This document shows positions 42,754 to 52,215 of a stretch of DNA of 64,000 nt, in pieces. Both the position numbers and the translations under genes were made by a program. This stretch comes from Epithemia pelagica (taxonomy: Eukaryota; Bacillariophyta; Bacillariophyceae; Surirellales; Surirellaceae), in assembly GCA_946965045.2 (NCBI GenBank), contig OX337232.1:2418001-2482000 (forward strand), in the 5' to 3' direction. Every line of letters starts with the position of its first letter. Position 1 is the stretch's first letter. The notes under the pieces are model-generated. The model was given only the letters and a program-made list of their open reading frames with translations, did no database searches and was not told the DNA's origin.

Positions 42754-43473
42754 GAGATGAACACTGCGCTGGACGCTTTAAGTCGTTGTCAACAAACTGT
42801 TAGGGCATTTCTGATATCAGACAAATACTTGAGACATTGAGGGAGTACCATCAACTAGCCAGAAACAAGGAGATTTTTGGTCAAAGACTGTTCCAGTGTT
42901 CCTTGTATCTACCTCCGTAAACTGTCTTACAACAAAGGAAAACAGAAGATTCCCTGTCCTCATATCTGAAAGAAATGCCAGTACTCGAGAATGGATGTCT
43001 CCTAAGGCAGAGTGAGAAGAATAGTGGTATGGTGTTTCGTTGATCGCCTCTGAGTGCGATTATGATACTATGGCATTGTATGGAAAACATGGGTACACTC
43101 GTTGTATTCAAACTGGGTGTGGACCACTGACTGACCAGGCGCTATCACCATGTGGACAGAAGGAACGCCATGCCTCATGTTGCCTTATACGATCAATGAA
43201 AGAGCTATGGAACAAAGTCAAAGATTCTCTGAACCGAAGGTTTGTGAAATGGCGATTTCAAAACACGTCCTAGGAGTAGGTACTCCCATAACAACCTTTT
43301 CTTGCCTTCCGGTCTACTACCTAGTATACATAGTCCCTAGTACGAAGACTCTGAAAACTAAGCGGGCGTGACAGATTGACAGACGATCTTTGTCCTAAAA
43401 TTATGCCCATGTTTCCACCCCCGCTAAGGAATAGTGCAAACATCGACCATGGTCAACGGCCTGATCATTGATC
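42754..43473. other. Intergenic region, same strand
   Basis: About 720 bases upstream of the 7TM receptor gene. No convincing coding frame or repeat. Confidence 0.3.
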
Positions 43474-45999
43474 ATGGTCTGCACCTTCTTCATAAAGAGG
43501 GCGACAAACTTAATGTTTCCCCTTCTCCTTGCTTCATTTATCTTACTGCACTCGGTGACGAGCAACCAATTATGCTTTCCGTGTCGTGATGGAACACCCA
43601 TTCCAGAGGATTTTGTCAATGTTTCCGTCACCTTTCCAGGATATGAGGACGATGTTAGCATTTGTGGTGATTTACAAGCCGTTGTATCCTCTATCGAAGG
43701 CGATGATGTTCTTTGTCAATCGATCCAGTCTATTGGGACCTTGTGTGGATGTCCGACCCCTTACGACTCATGCACGCTTTGTCCAGATGGAAGTTCGATA
43801 CCAAGAGACTTTTTCGATACACTCTTGACAGACAATACTCTTCATCAACCAATAATGAGTCCGTTACTTCCGCCTCAATGTGGATTTTTGGAAGCGAGTT
43901 TGAGTTTAACGACGAGTGCTAGCGAAACGTGTCGCCAGGCACGTAGATTTGCCAACGTATGTGGATGTCCCAAAGTTCATTCCCTGAGTGAGATTCGAAC
44001 TCCATCGCTTTTGGATGAGAGAAGGACAACGCAATCCTGTGCATTATGTCGTGACGGTGTATCGATGATGTATCCAGATAAAGATCTGTCCTCGTTTTTG
44101 TTCAGGAACTCCAAAATTTTCGAAAATGATCTCAGTGGCAATTTTGATCAAGTGCCTTTGGACTCACCAACCTGCCAAGGATTGGCAAACATGATGGCTG
44201 CCACGTGGGAACTCGAAAACGATCAGTGTCGGCAATCGCAATTTCTGTTTGCTGGAATATGTGGATGCCCACCAGTGAAAGAGGATAGCTTCTGCACATT
44301 CTGCCCAAACGATGAAGATCTTCCGGACTCGAACCGTGTTTTGAGTTTTGTGCAAGCCCGTGACGGAGGACCCTTGTTTACGTGCTCCGAACTGAACTTG
44401 ACAGTCACACAAGTAAGCGATACCTCCGATAACTGTTTCTTTTCAAGGTCCTTCAATTTCCTTTGTGGTTGCAACGAAGGCAGTCGCCACTACGTTGGAG
44501 CTGACATGGAATTGAAGCAAGCCTTCTTGGCATGGATTCCTCGTGTCACGGGTCTGGCCAGTTTGGTGGGCTCTCTTTGGATTATCACCGACATCATCCG
44601 TGATCGCTCCAAGCATGGCCTTGTATTCAATCAACTAATGGTTGAGATAAGTATTTTCGATTGCTTCAGCAGTGTGGCCTGGATCTTCAGTACTGCACCC
44701 ATTCCGAAATACGAGAATGGGGAACCAACTGGTGTGTACGGCGCAATTGGCAATTCGGCCACATGTACTGTGCAAGGCTTCTTTGTTCAGTTTGGTCTGA
44801 TTGGGTCTCTCTCGGTCAATGTCATATTGACACTCTACTATCTTTTGGTTATCGTCAAGAGTTTCCGCGAGTGGCACTTCAAACCACTACGGAAATGGTT
44901 CCATGGAACACCCGTTGTACTTGCTTTGGGATGGGCGTGTGCTGGAATTCCCTTTTATGATTATGTCATGCTCATGTGCCACGTTTCTCCCTATCCAGTT
45001 GCCTCAAACCACGTTGAAACTGTCATGTCTCTGCTTTTTCCAATCGCCTTGGCCTTTCTCCTCTGTTCCATTAATATGGGTTGGATTTATTGGAAGGTGC
45101 GGAAACAGAGCTTGGCGGCTGATCGTTGGAGAATGACGGGTGTGCCGATTTCCACGCACCACGGGGGAGGGCCACCGAATGCAGATGACGATGGGGTGCC
45201 TAAATCAACCATACGCAAATGCTGCATTGCCTTGTTAGAGCTGTTTGTCATTTGCAGACGACGAAGCAGTGACAGAAACGTAGCTAGGACTACAAGAGGG
45301 AGAGCAGCACCAATGGAACGCGCTGTTGTTTGGCAAGCCACGTTTTACTTGTCCTGCTTCTTTGTGACGTGGTCATTTTACTTTTCAATGTCTATGAATG
45401 CAAAGAACGAAAATTATGGCTTCTGGGTATGTGTTTGTATTATTTGTGCTCATGAGGGGTTATTTTGGAAATCTTCTGACGTCGTCGAGTGCTTCGGCAT
45501 GGTTGTGTCACAGGTGTTGGTTGTCATCTTCACACCCTTGCAGGGTTTTCTGAATTTCATTGTGTACATGCGCCCTCGCTGGGGGGAAGCAGTAATCCGA
45601 CGCAGAGAACGACGACGATATCGAGCCGCAAGGGACAAGAAAAAGACATTGGAGGATGCTGCTGGTTCGCCGGATGTTGCCTCCTCTGGCAATGTGAACA
45701 CATTGGGCGGTGCAAATTGTCTCACGGATACCACCTCCTCTGGAAAAGCCAACTCCTATCTGCCAGATGATCAAGAGACTGATAAATCCATTCGTGGTGA
45801 TACAAGTCGAGACGACGGGAATCGGAAGGTGGCTTCCACCGAGACTGATTCATCAGGTTTGATCTTGACGCCCTATGACAACGATAAAGAGCAAGATTCC
45901 ATCGAGGGACCGGGAGTGACTCTTGTCGAGGAAAATGTTGATACTCATTTAGAGGATACGCTTTCACACTCCAGATCAAGAGAACCTTCTGGGTCTTGA
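43474..45999 (+). CDS. Seven-transmembrane receptor-like protein with four Cys-rich ectodomain repeats
   Basis: A single exon of 841 residues from ATG 43474; ATG 43513 gives a cleaner signal peptide (MFPLLLASFILLHSVTSN) and is a good alternative. The ectodomain (residues about 33-335) holds four related modules. Each begins CxxC followed by DG-like sequence (CFPCRDGTPIPEDF, CTLCPDGSSIPRDF, CALCRDGVS, CTFCPNDEDLP) and ends in CGC (TLCGCP, NVCGCP, GICGCP, FLCGCN), with two further Cys between. Seven hydrophobic spans follow (about 350-700), starting with VTGLASLVGSLWIITDII and ending VVIFTPLQGFLNFIVYMRPRW. The last is reminiscent of cAMP-receptor-like and related GPCR families. A long cytoplasmic loop lies between spans 5 and 6. 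The cytosolic tail is basic, then Ser/Asp-rich. Ligand unknown. The stop lies 31 bp before a transposon, so the 3' untranslated region probably runs into it. Confidence 0.85.
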   Translation: MVCTFFIKRATNLMFPLLLASFILLHSVTSNQLCFPCRDGTPIPEDFVNVSVTFPGYEDDVSICGDLQAVVSSIEGDDVLCQSIQSIGTLCGCPTPYDSCTLCPDGSSIPRDFFDTLLTDNTLHQPIMSPLLPPQCGFLEASLSLTTSASETCRQARRFANVCGCPKVHSLSEIRTPSLLDERRTTQSCALCRDGVSMMYPDKDLSSFLFRNSKIFENDLSGNFDQVPLDSPTCQGLANMMAATWELENDQCRQSQFLFAGICGCPPVKEDSFCTFCPNDEDLPDSNRVLSFVQARDGGPLFTCSELNLTVTQVSDTSDNCFFSRSFNFLCGCNEGSRHYVGADMELKQAFLAWIPRVTGLASLVGSLWIITDIIRDRSKHGLVFNQLMVEISIFDCFSSVAWIFSTAPIPKYENGEPTGVYGAIGNSATCTVQGFFVQFGLIGSLSVNVILTLYYLLVIVKSFREWHFKPLRKWFHGTPVVLALGWACAGIPFYDYVMLMCHVSPYPVASNHVETVMSLLFPIALAFLLCSINMGWIYWKVRKQSLAADRWRMTGVPISTHHGGGPPNADDDGVPKSTIRKCCIALLELFVICRRRSSDRNVARTTRGRAAPMERAVVWQATFYLSCFFVTWSFYFSMSMNAKNENYGFWVCVCIICAHEGLFWKSSDVVECFGMVVSQVLVVIFTPLQGFLNFIVYMRPRWGEAVIRRRERRRYRAARDKKKTLEDAAGSPDVASSGNVNTLGGANCLTDTTSSGKANSYLPDDQETDKSIRGDTSRDDGNRKVASTETDSSGLILTPYDNDKEQDSIEGPGVTLVEENVDTHLEDTLSHSRSREPSGS

Positions 46000-46070
46000 A
46001 TTGGTTTAGAATGCTGTCCTTTTTTTCTTAGGCTATCTCCACCCTGGCCCGCTAAAGGCCCCAAAACCGC

Positions 46071-46202
46071 AATCCGCCTGCCCTCGGCGAATTGCTTGCT
46101 AACGCTGCAGTCCTTTGGTAGCTTTAGGGAAAGACTCCGCTGGTTGGTTGTGGCTTCTGATGACTAGGAGTCATCGGGAGCCTGCCAACAGCGAAAACGC
46201 TG
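46071..46202. repeat. Split direct repeat B2
   Basis: Begins aatccgcctgccctcggcg and ends gcgaaaacgctg; matched over 132 bases by the copy at 46346-46477. It forms the outer 3' end of the minus-strand element. Confidence 0.85.
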
Positions 46203-46204
46203 GG

Positions 46205-46345
46205 ACCAACAGCAAACTTGATAGAGATTGCGTTGCTCCAAAAACTCTGAGCTCCATGGCTGCTGTTGGCAGACTCCTAGACATAGCTAGTGTGATCTAG
46301 CTAGACTACGTGTAGCTACCTGAGTGTCCTGTCGCTGACGCACAC
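46205..46345. repeat. Split direct repeat A2
   Basis: 141 bases beginning accaacagcaaacttgatag and ending cgctgacgcacac; matched in direct orientation by 56237-56377, 10032 bases away. Confidence 0.88.
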
Positions 46346-46477
46346 AATCCGCCTGCCCTCGGCGAATTGCTTGCTAACGCTGCAGTCCTTTGGTAGCTTT
46401 AGGGAAAGACTCCGCTGGTTGGTTGTGGCTTCTGATGACTAGGAGTCATCGGGAGCCTGCCAACAGCGAAAACGCTG
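46346..46477. repeat. Split direct repeat B1
   Basis: Second copy of the 132-base B repeat, directly abutting A2; it joins the internal part of the element. Confidence 0.85.
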
Positions 46478-46635
46478 AGGAGTAGATCATCGGGATCTAA
46501 CCCTCTAGCGTCTGCACCACATGTCTTTGCCTTGACTAGCCACCACAGCTGACTGCGGAGTGTGAGGGAGTAGCCGATAGGACAATTGGAGGGCGTAGGA
46601 CATGGGCACAAAGATACGGTTGCGGAAGAGGTGAG

Positions 46636-47640
46636 ATGAGTTCTGCAGCTCGGAGAACAGAAGAAAGCGAAACGACGGCTGAACAACTGGATCGTTTAAA
46701 AACAGTTGTCGAGGCACAACGCAAAGAATTGCACGGCGCTTTAGGAGGAGTGGATATCGCGCAAACAGAGCTGGATAAGACTCGCGTGTTGCACGCCCAA
46801 GAGCGTCAACATTTGGAAGACGTGCATGGCGGAATACTTGCATCCAAAGAGGCGTCGGTGATTCAGACGCAGAAAAACGTGCGAGAGTTGGTGGGCGATC
46901 ATCAAGCAGAGATCGATCGACTAGTGACCCGTGTGTGTGAAACTTTTGCGGAGGAAGGAGGAGACGGGGAGGACTTCGTGGAAACGGTGTTTCGAAGAGC
47001 ATCTCCAAGCAACAAGAAGGTCGTGGTGGCTCTAGAGCTGTTGTTTCCGCACCCGGAAGACCAAGAAGTCGTTTTCCACCAGATTTGTGGATTGGTCTTG
47101 GCTGGCGGACGGGAGAGGCCTTCTGCAGAGGAGGTTGTGGAACAAAAGGTGGCCGTTGTTCGTGAGTTGTTCGCGCAGAACTCTGCCCGCCGTGGATTGC
47201 CTGTGCCAGTTCCCGGAGGGAGAGCCGCGACGGCTGCTGCAGCAGCCGACCGAAAAGATAAGAAACCCGAGGCGGGTAAAAAGAGGTCCGAAGGGAAAGG
47301 AACTGGTGAAGCGTTTTCGAAGCGCGAGAAGCGTTCTTTGGAAGAGTGGTTGGGCCAACCGGGTTTCAGTACCCTACCCAAGAAGCAGCGCAAGAGCAGT
47401 ACCCCTGTGAAGAGGAGCGCGAGTGTTTCGCCCAAGGAGAAAGGCCTGGGGTTGATCAAGGAAACTCCCACAAGGGAGAAATCGATTAAGGAAACTCCTA
47501 CGAGGGAGAATACGGCGATTAGGGAAAACCCGGCGACAGAGGACGAGCCGTTGTCGTGGAAGAAACATTTACCGGAAGTTGTTGTCCTGTCTGGCGATTC
47601 GTCGGGACGCGCGTCGAAGTTGGAATCAGACAGTGAATGA
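46636..47640 (+). CDS. Antisense ORF a of the YR retrotransposon, coiled-coil basic protein
   Basis: 334 residues on the strand opposite to gag/RT/YR, lying between the YR gene and repeat B1. Residues about 10-100 are charged and helix-forming (QLDRLKTVVEAQRKELHGAL, LHAQERQHLEDVH), likely coiled coil. A more globular part follows (NKKVVVALELLFPHPEDQEVV, VVEQKVAVVRELFAQNSA). The last 130 residues are Lys/Arg/Ser-rich (KRSASVSPKEKG), with a KETPTRE unit repeated three times and an acidic C-terminus. Its stop overlaps the start of the next ORF by ATGA at 47637-47640. An overlapping minus-strand frame (46902-48155) is low-complexity Ser/Pro, as expected for a shadow. No family recognised; it could be a second gag-like or nucleic-acid-binding protein. 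Confidence 0.6.
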   Translation: MSSAARRTEESETTAEQLDRLKTVVEAQRKELHGALGGVDIAQTELDKTRVLHAQERQHLEDVHGGILASKEASVIQTQKNVRELVGDHQAEIDRLVTRVCETFAEEGGDGEDFVETVFRRASPSNKKVVVALELLFPHPEDQEVVFHQICGLVLAGGRERPSAEEVVEQKVAVVRELFAQNSARRGLPVPVPGGRAATAAAAADRKDKKPEAGKKRSEGKGTGEAFSKREKRSLEEWLGQPGFSTLPKKQRKSSTPVKRSASVSPKEKGLGLIKETPTREKSIKETPTRENTAIRENPATEDEPLSWKKHLPEVVVLSGDSSGRASKLESDSE

Positions 47641-48215
47641 AGATGGAGGAGATGGCCGAGTTGATTGACGAGCTGGATCAGATGGCGGATAGGCAGGCTC
47701 AAATAGCCGAGATTATGGGAGAGTTGGGACGGATGGCCGAGAGGCAAGTGGAGATCTCTAGTCGATTGCTTGAATTGAAGGAATTGGCTGAGAGGAGAGT
47801 GCAGCAGGCGATTAATGTGGTGGCGGCAGCGAACGCAGCTGTGGCCGACGGAGGAGGAGGGGGGGAGTGGGAGCCCGATGGAGTAGGAATGCGAGAGGAC
47901 ACACCACGGGGCCGAGAGGAAGGGTCGACGGCCCGTGGAGGAAGATGGGGCTGGCGAGTGGCAAGCAAAGGGGTGGGTGGACCGAGTCCCCGTGGACGTA
48001 CGAGTCCACGAGCACAAGGTGGATTTCGGGGTCGGCGGGCGAGCCGTGGATCGGAGGAGCGTTTCAAAGTTGGGGAGCGGGTTCGGATTCGAAACCCAAA
48101 CGATCCCGCTGACCCAACTGGGCGGGTGGTGAAGGTAACAGACGCACGTATCCACGTGGAGACCGACAATGGCGTGCGTTATTCTCGAGCGGACAAGAAC
48201 ATAGCGAGGATTTAA
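47637..48215 (+). CDS. Antisense ORF b of the YR retrotransposon, coiled coil plus SH3-like C-terminus
   Basis: 192 residues, start ATG overlapping the previous stop (ATGA), which suggests translational coupling by reinitiation. Residues 1-65 form a strongly heptad-like helix (MAELIDELDQMADRQAQIAE, LGRMAERQVEISSRLLELKE). A Gly/Arg-rich middle resembles RNA-binding RGG sequence (GRRASRG). The last 52 residues (RFKVGERVRIRNPNDP, GRVVKVTDARIHVETDNGV) look like a small SH3/Tudor-like barrel. It ends 69 bp from the convergent YR stop. Role unknown. Confidence 0.6.
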   Translation: MKMEEMAELIDELDQMADRQAQIAEIMGELGRMAERQVEISSRLLELKELAERRVQQAINVVAAANAAVADGGGGGEWEPDGVGMREDTPRGREEGSTARGGRWGWRVASKGVGGPSPRGRTSPRAQGGFRGRRASRGSEERFKVGERVRIRNPNDPADPTGRVVKVTDARIHVETDNGVRYSRADKNIARI

Positions 48216-48283
48216 GGTTGGAGCGCACGAAATAGTGATACCATAACAGAATAGTGAGATACATTTGATGTGAATAGTGGTAG

Positions 48284-49696
48284 TTAAATATTTAGGACGC
48301 CCGCAATGGCCGCTTGACTATGAGGACCAATTGCTTTCGAGCAGTCACGGAGGTAGTGTTTGATCGATTCTTCTTGCCATCGGAGTCGGAAGGCAATTTG
48401 GGGGAGGGGAACTTGAACGTTCCACAACGCTACAGCGGCTGTGACGCGTGTAGAATGGGCGACGAGCAAGTGGGCGTGACGCCGGTGGTAATTATGAGGG
48501 TTTGGGTACGCCTCCAGGCAAGCTTGACGGAGGGCTTTGATGATATCGGCCGACCGAAGGTAGGCTATTTTCCCCGGTTTGACCTGATAGGAGGCGAGGG
48601 GCAGGTGGGCTCCGACCTGGAGGGAGAGGGAGCGGCGGGCAATTGAACAGGATGCGAGCACGGGACAGAGATAAGAGTGGCCGGAACGACGGAAGATGCG
48701 TTTCGTGAAATTATGAGCGCTTTTGTCATGCCGAAAGCGGATCTGGACTGCCAAGACTGTGTGTTCGTGTTTGGGGAGGGAAGCAAGTGGAAGCATGTCG
48801 TTCGCTTGAGTCAAGAAGACGAAGTCACTGGAGACAAAGGCAATAGGTCGATCGTTCCAGGATGGATCATTGGGACAATTGGGAACGGCCGCGAAGACAA
48901 ACTTTGAGCCAGAGGTTTGGGCAAATTCACTGGCACGGGAGCCGGTGAAGAGGCCAAGCCGGATCCAGTCGAAGAGAGTTGCGTCAAGTGACGAAGGAGG
49001 GGCCCCGACTGCACGGCAATAGAGCACGCCAAGGATGGCATCTGTGATGGGTTCCTTACGATCGCGTGGACGTTGCCAGCGACGATGAAATTGTAATGGG
49101 TCGGATAGCAGTGGGTGCAGCAGGGTTGAGTTGGTTGGGTTAGAGATGTTAACAGGGCGGTTGAGGGCAACCTGAAGTGCGGAATGGGCAGCAGTTACGT
49201 AAGATTGAATGGTATCTGCCGCTAGGTCGGACCTCCTGTAGTAGTTCTCGCCGTTTGTGACGTGATGTAGGTAAAGGTGGAGGATGTGTATGCATTCGTT
49301 ATCGGTCAGGCGAGATAAAAGTTCGGGGGTGAGGTGATTGCGAGCGGACCATCGGGAAAAGTGAGCGCCTCGAGAGTCCAAAGTTCGATCATTCTTGTTC
49401 CTAGTTCGTCCTCGGTCCTGTTGAATTTGAAGCTTGTTAATATCACTGATAGCAACCTGGAGGGCACGCGGTAGGCGGTGGATGGGTCCAGCACTGGCTT
49501 GGACTGCTCGATAACGGAGGCCCAGGTGGGCGCAAGGGACGGGCGAGACAACAGGTCGGCATTGTGATTGAGCTCGCCCGCAATATGCGAGGCCTGTAAT
49601 TGAACGGGAATAGGGGCAGAAGTGAGCATGGCTTGAAAAAGACGAGCAAGACGACGAATTGCGGGCCGCTTGGCACGGGCGGCATGGGAGAGCCAC
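48284..49696 (-). CDS. Tyrosine recombinase of the YR retrotransposon
   Basis: 470-residue frame that integrates circular cDNA by a phosphotyrosine mechanism. The catalytic set is visible: Arg in LFTGSRASEF (near residue 251), the HxxR box in LLVAHSTRVTAAVAL (near 413), Trp in RLRWQEES, and the nucleophile Tyr in SIKHYLRDC (near 448). The first 100 residues overlap the RT/RNase H frame (49306-49696) in another frame and read like an overlap; the recombinase domain proper starts near VAISDINKLQIQQD. It may therefore start internally or be made by frameshifting. It is intact. Confidence 0.88.
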   Translation of the reverse strand: MALPCRPCQAARNSSSCSSFSSHAHFCPYSRSITGLAYCGRAQSQCRPVVSPVPCAHLGLRYRAVQASAGPIHRLPRALQVAISDINKLQIQQDRGRTRNKNDRTLDSRGAHFSRWSARNHLTPELLSRLTDNECIHILHLYLHHVTNGENYYRRSDLAADTIQSYVTAAHSALQVALNRPVNISNPTNSTLLHPLLSDPLQFHRRWQRPRDRKEPITDAILGVLYCRAVGAPPSSLDATLFDWIRLGLFTGSRASEFAQTSGSKFVFAAVPNCPNDPSWNDRPIAFVSSDFVFLTQANDMLPLASLPKHEHTVLAVQIRFRHDKSAHNFTKRIFRRSGHSYLCPVLASCSIARRSLSLQVGAHLPLASYQVKPGKIAYLRSADIIKALRQACLEAYPNPHNYHRRHAHLLVAHSTRVTAAVALWNVQVPLPQIAFRLRWQEESIKHYLRDCSKAIGPHSQAAIAGVLNI

Positions 49697-52158
49697 GAGA
49701 GCGCCGACGTGTTGTCGGTGCGCATGGAGATGACAAGGGTCTGGGGTTGCGGTGTGGCGTGAGAAGCCACTCGCTGCAGGAACCAGAAGTTTATGAGAAG
49801 GACGACGAATTCAAGCAAGTTGATGTGCCACAGGGCATCGGGCGTGTCTTGAGTTGGATCGGATAATTTGGTGGACTGCATATCTTTTGGCAGGACGAAG
49901 CCCAGGCGAAGTAAGTCGGGTTTGGTTAGTCTCCACATGAAGGGGTAGTGGTTGGATAACCAGCCTCCCAGCCCTTCAATGGAGGCGTCGCCCAAAATTT
50001 CAAATTGCGAAACCCGCGGGATGCATAAAGCAATGGGACGGGTCCAAATGTGGGTCCGAGAAGAATGGAGGGTGGCCAGGAGCGTTCGGAGGTCCATAAC
50101 TGTTTCTCGGTTGAGGGTGAACCGGGTTTTGTGCCAAAAGGAGGCGGCACGTGTGGATTTGCCTGCTGCTGCGGTGGCACGGAGGCGGTCGTTGAGTGCA
50201 TACTGTAGGGACAACGTGTAATAGATGCCCAAGAGTGAGACTGGGGCGCTGTGACGGACGAGGCCCAGAATCGTGGCCGCCATTTGCGGTGAAAGCCGAC
50301 GCCCGTCGGAGGGCGTGGTGGGAAGGTCGAGGGCGCGTTGAAGATAGACCTGTAGTTGTGTCTGTTTATGGGACGGCCAGGAAATTGTCATAGTTCGAGT
50401 GTTGATGATATACCCCAGGAATTTCAGGCTGTGACTGATGTCACGCACAAATTTTATCGGATTAATAGGGTCGGGTCGATGGGGGTCTTCGTCGGGGAAG
50501 CCGAAGGTGACGTATGCGGCGAGAATACTGCTATTGACTAACCGGTGGATCTCCGAGCGGATGGCCGCTCCACCGGTGTCGTCAACGAACGGTGCATACA
50601 CCGGACGAGGAAAGGAGGACGGTTGGGATGCTAACAAGTGGGAGGTGCCTTGATTGAGAGCGTCGGGAGTGGCGGTCGTTAAAGTTCTGAGGGTGCGGGG
50701 GGACGGAGGGGGTGGGATGTCAATGGTGTCCGCCAAGAGAGTACGAGCGGAAGTGAGCTCGGCAAGGTAACGAGAGAGATGGGCTCTTAGCTCCCCCGGT
50801 AGCATGTAGTAGGAAGGACTGTTTTTGGCGCCAAAAATCATTCCAATGGGTATGATTAGGAACCAGCCGAGGACGCTTGCAAATGCTAAGGCAGCGTTGG
50901 GGTTGTATGTGACCCGACGGAAGGCGGCACTGATATCATCTGCGCTGAGCAGTATGTCTTCCGAGGGATGGTCAATACGCAGATTGTAGATGTACCGCAA
51001 AAAGCGTAGGAAAGCCGTGCCATAAGCCACCGCGGGGTTACAGTCATCGTCATGTCCAGCATCAGGAATTTGGGCATTGGTGTTGCCGTCATCAGTGTCT
51101 GTGATTTTGGAGCTTGGATCGATGCACAAGCGGCCGGTGTCGCCGATGCGGTGGGGTTTGGGCGCTACCCAGTTAATGAGTGAAAGGAAAAGACCGGGGA
51201 GGAACTGCCAGATAATGCGGGGAAGGAAAAGATGATACTGTAGCTGTTCCTCTTTCTTGAACTTTTTGGTGATTTCCTCTAAGTTTTCTTGGACCCCGGG
51301 GTAGTTGTCAAGGAGGTTGCGTTGGGAAACGGCAACGCGACTACAGGAATAGTGGCCTGCGAGAGGGGCGCCCAGGTGAAAAAGTTGCCAAGTGCGGGCA
51401 TAGTCCAACCGTGGATAGTCCGGTGGGGGCTCAAAAGCTTTGACGCGGTCAATGATGTCGAAGGTGTCTGCCAGGCGTCTGTGATGATTATTGTAGATTC
51501 CGCCAAGCCAGCGATACATGTCCGCATAGACGAAGTTTGCGCGACAAAGGGCAACGGCAAGCAGAAAAGCCTTACGGAATGGAAGGGGTTGGGATTTGTC
51601 TTCGCAGGGGGGTATGCGACAGACAGCGAGAGAGGTGCCATGAGCAGCAGCAACGCGGAGACGATGATAGAAGTGGAAGCTTGGCGAGGAGGCGACTAGG
51701 TTTTGTTGGTCTTGTGGGGACAAAAAATCCCATGCGTAGTGGCCGAGCAATTCAGGGGAAACAACATGGGGTGCGGTTGCGGCAAGGGGAGTGCCGTCAG
51801 GAGCAGCATGGGATGTGCCGACGTTGAGACGGTCAGGACCGAAACCAATTCGTTTGCGATGGTGTGTGAACGACCAGAGAGGGAACAGGGGAAGAATTCC
51901 CCAGTTGGGCACCAAGGAGGAAGAGGCAAGGAGGAGTTGGGAGCGATCGGCGTCGGTCAAAAAGGGGTTGACGGTGGTTAACACCGTGTGCAACGTTGGC
52001 AACTCATAGGAGACCCGAGAGGGGGCAGCACGTGGGTGAGAAGGAAATACTGGTAGGTTGGGGACGGTAGGGACAGCCTCAGTAGTGGGAGCGGGAAGGG
52101 AGAGGAGAAGATCTGCCGTAGAGGTGGGATAAAATGTCTCTGGTGAAGTGGGAGGCAT
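49306..52158 (-). CDS. Reverse transcriptase / RNase H of the YR retrotransposon
   Basis: 950 residues, starting ATG 52158, 58 bp after the gag stop. The RT palm is recognisable by PIGMIFGAKNSPSYYML and the catalytic FVDDTGG (near residue 523), followed by FLGYIINTRTMTI. RNase H follows with DASIEGLGGW (near 723), INLLEFVVLL, DNTSALSWL and HIAGELNHNADLLSR. This RT-RNase H order is the DIRS-type arrangement. The C-terminus overlaps the YR frame by about 390 bp. The polymerase active site has FVDD rather than YxDD, with both Asp intact. Confidence 0.88.
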   Translation of the reverse strand: MPPTSPETFYPTSTADLLLSLPAPTTEAVPTVPNLPVFPSHPRAAPSRVSYELPTLHTVLTTVNPFLTDADRSQLLLASSSLVPNWGILPLFPLWSFTHHRKRIGFGPDRLNVGTSHAAPDGTPLAATAPHVVSPELLGHYAWDFLSPQDQQNLVASSPSFHFYHRLRVAAAHGTSLAVCRIPPCEDKSQPLPFRKAFLLAVALCRANFVYADMYRWLGGIYNNHHRRLADTFDIIDRVKAFEPPPDYPRLDYARTWQLFHLGAPLAGHYSCSRVAVSQRNLLDNYPGVQENLEEITKKFKKEEQLQYHLFLPRIIWQFLPGLFLSLINWVAPKPHRIGDTGRLCIDPSSKITDTDDGNTNAQIPDAGHDDDCNPAVAYGTAFLRFLRYIYNLRIDHPSEDILLSADDISAAFRRVTYNPNAALAFASVLGWFLIIPIGMIFGAKNSPSYYMLPGELRAHLSRYLAELTSARTLLADTIDIPPPPSPRTLRTLTTATPDALNQGTSHLLASQPSSFPRPVYAPFVDDTGGAAIRSEIHRLVNSSILAAYVTFGFPDEDPHRPDPINPIKFVRDISHSLKFLGYIINTRTMTISWPSHKQTQLQVYLQRALDLPTTPSDGRRLSPQMAATILGLVRHSAPVSLLGIYYTLSLQYALNDRLRATAAAGKSTRAASFWHKTRFTLNRETVMDLRTLLATLHSSRTHIWTRPIALCIPRVSQFEILGDASIEGLGGWLSNHYPFMWRLTKPDLLRLGFVLPKDMQSTKLSDPTQDTPDALWHINLLEFVVLLINFWFLQRVASHATPQPQTLVISMRTDNTSALSWLSHAARAKRPAIRRLARLFQAMLTSAPIPVQLQASHIAGELNHNADLLSRPSLAPTWASVIEQSKPVLDPSTAYRVPSRLLSVILTSFKFNRTEDELGTRMIELWTLEALTFPDGPLAITSPPNFYLA

Positions 52159-52215
52159 TTCATCAGACCACGGCGAACGGGCGCAAGTCGAACCTGGGCG
52201 ATGATGTGCCGGTAG

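Noticed and set aside
46902-48155. 417-codon minus-strand frame opposite the antisense ORF pair
   Set aside because: Its product is low-complexity Ser/Pro/Leu, as expected opposite the Arg/Glu/Gly-rich plus-strand frames. The plus frames have coiled-coil and SH3-like features and a stop-start overlap.
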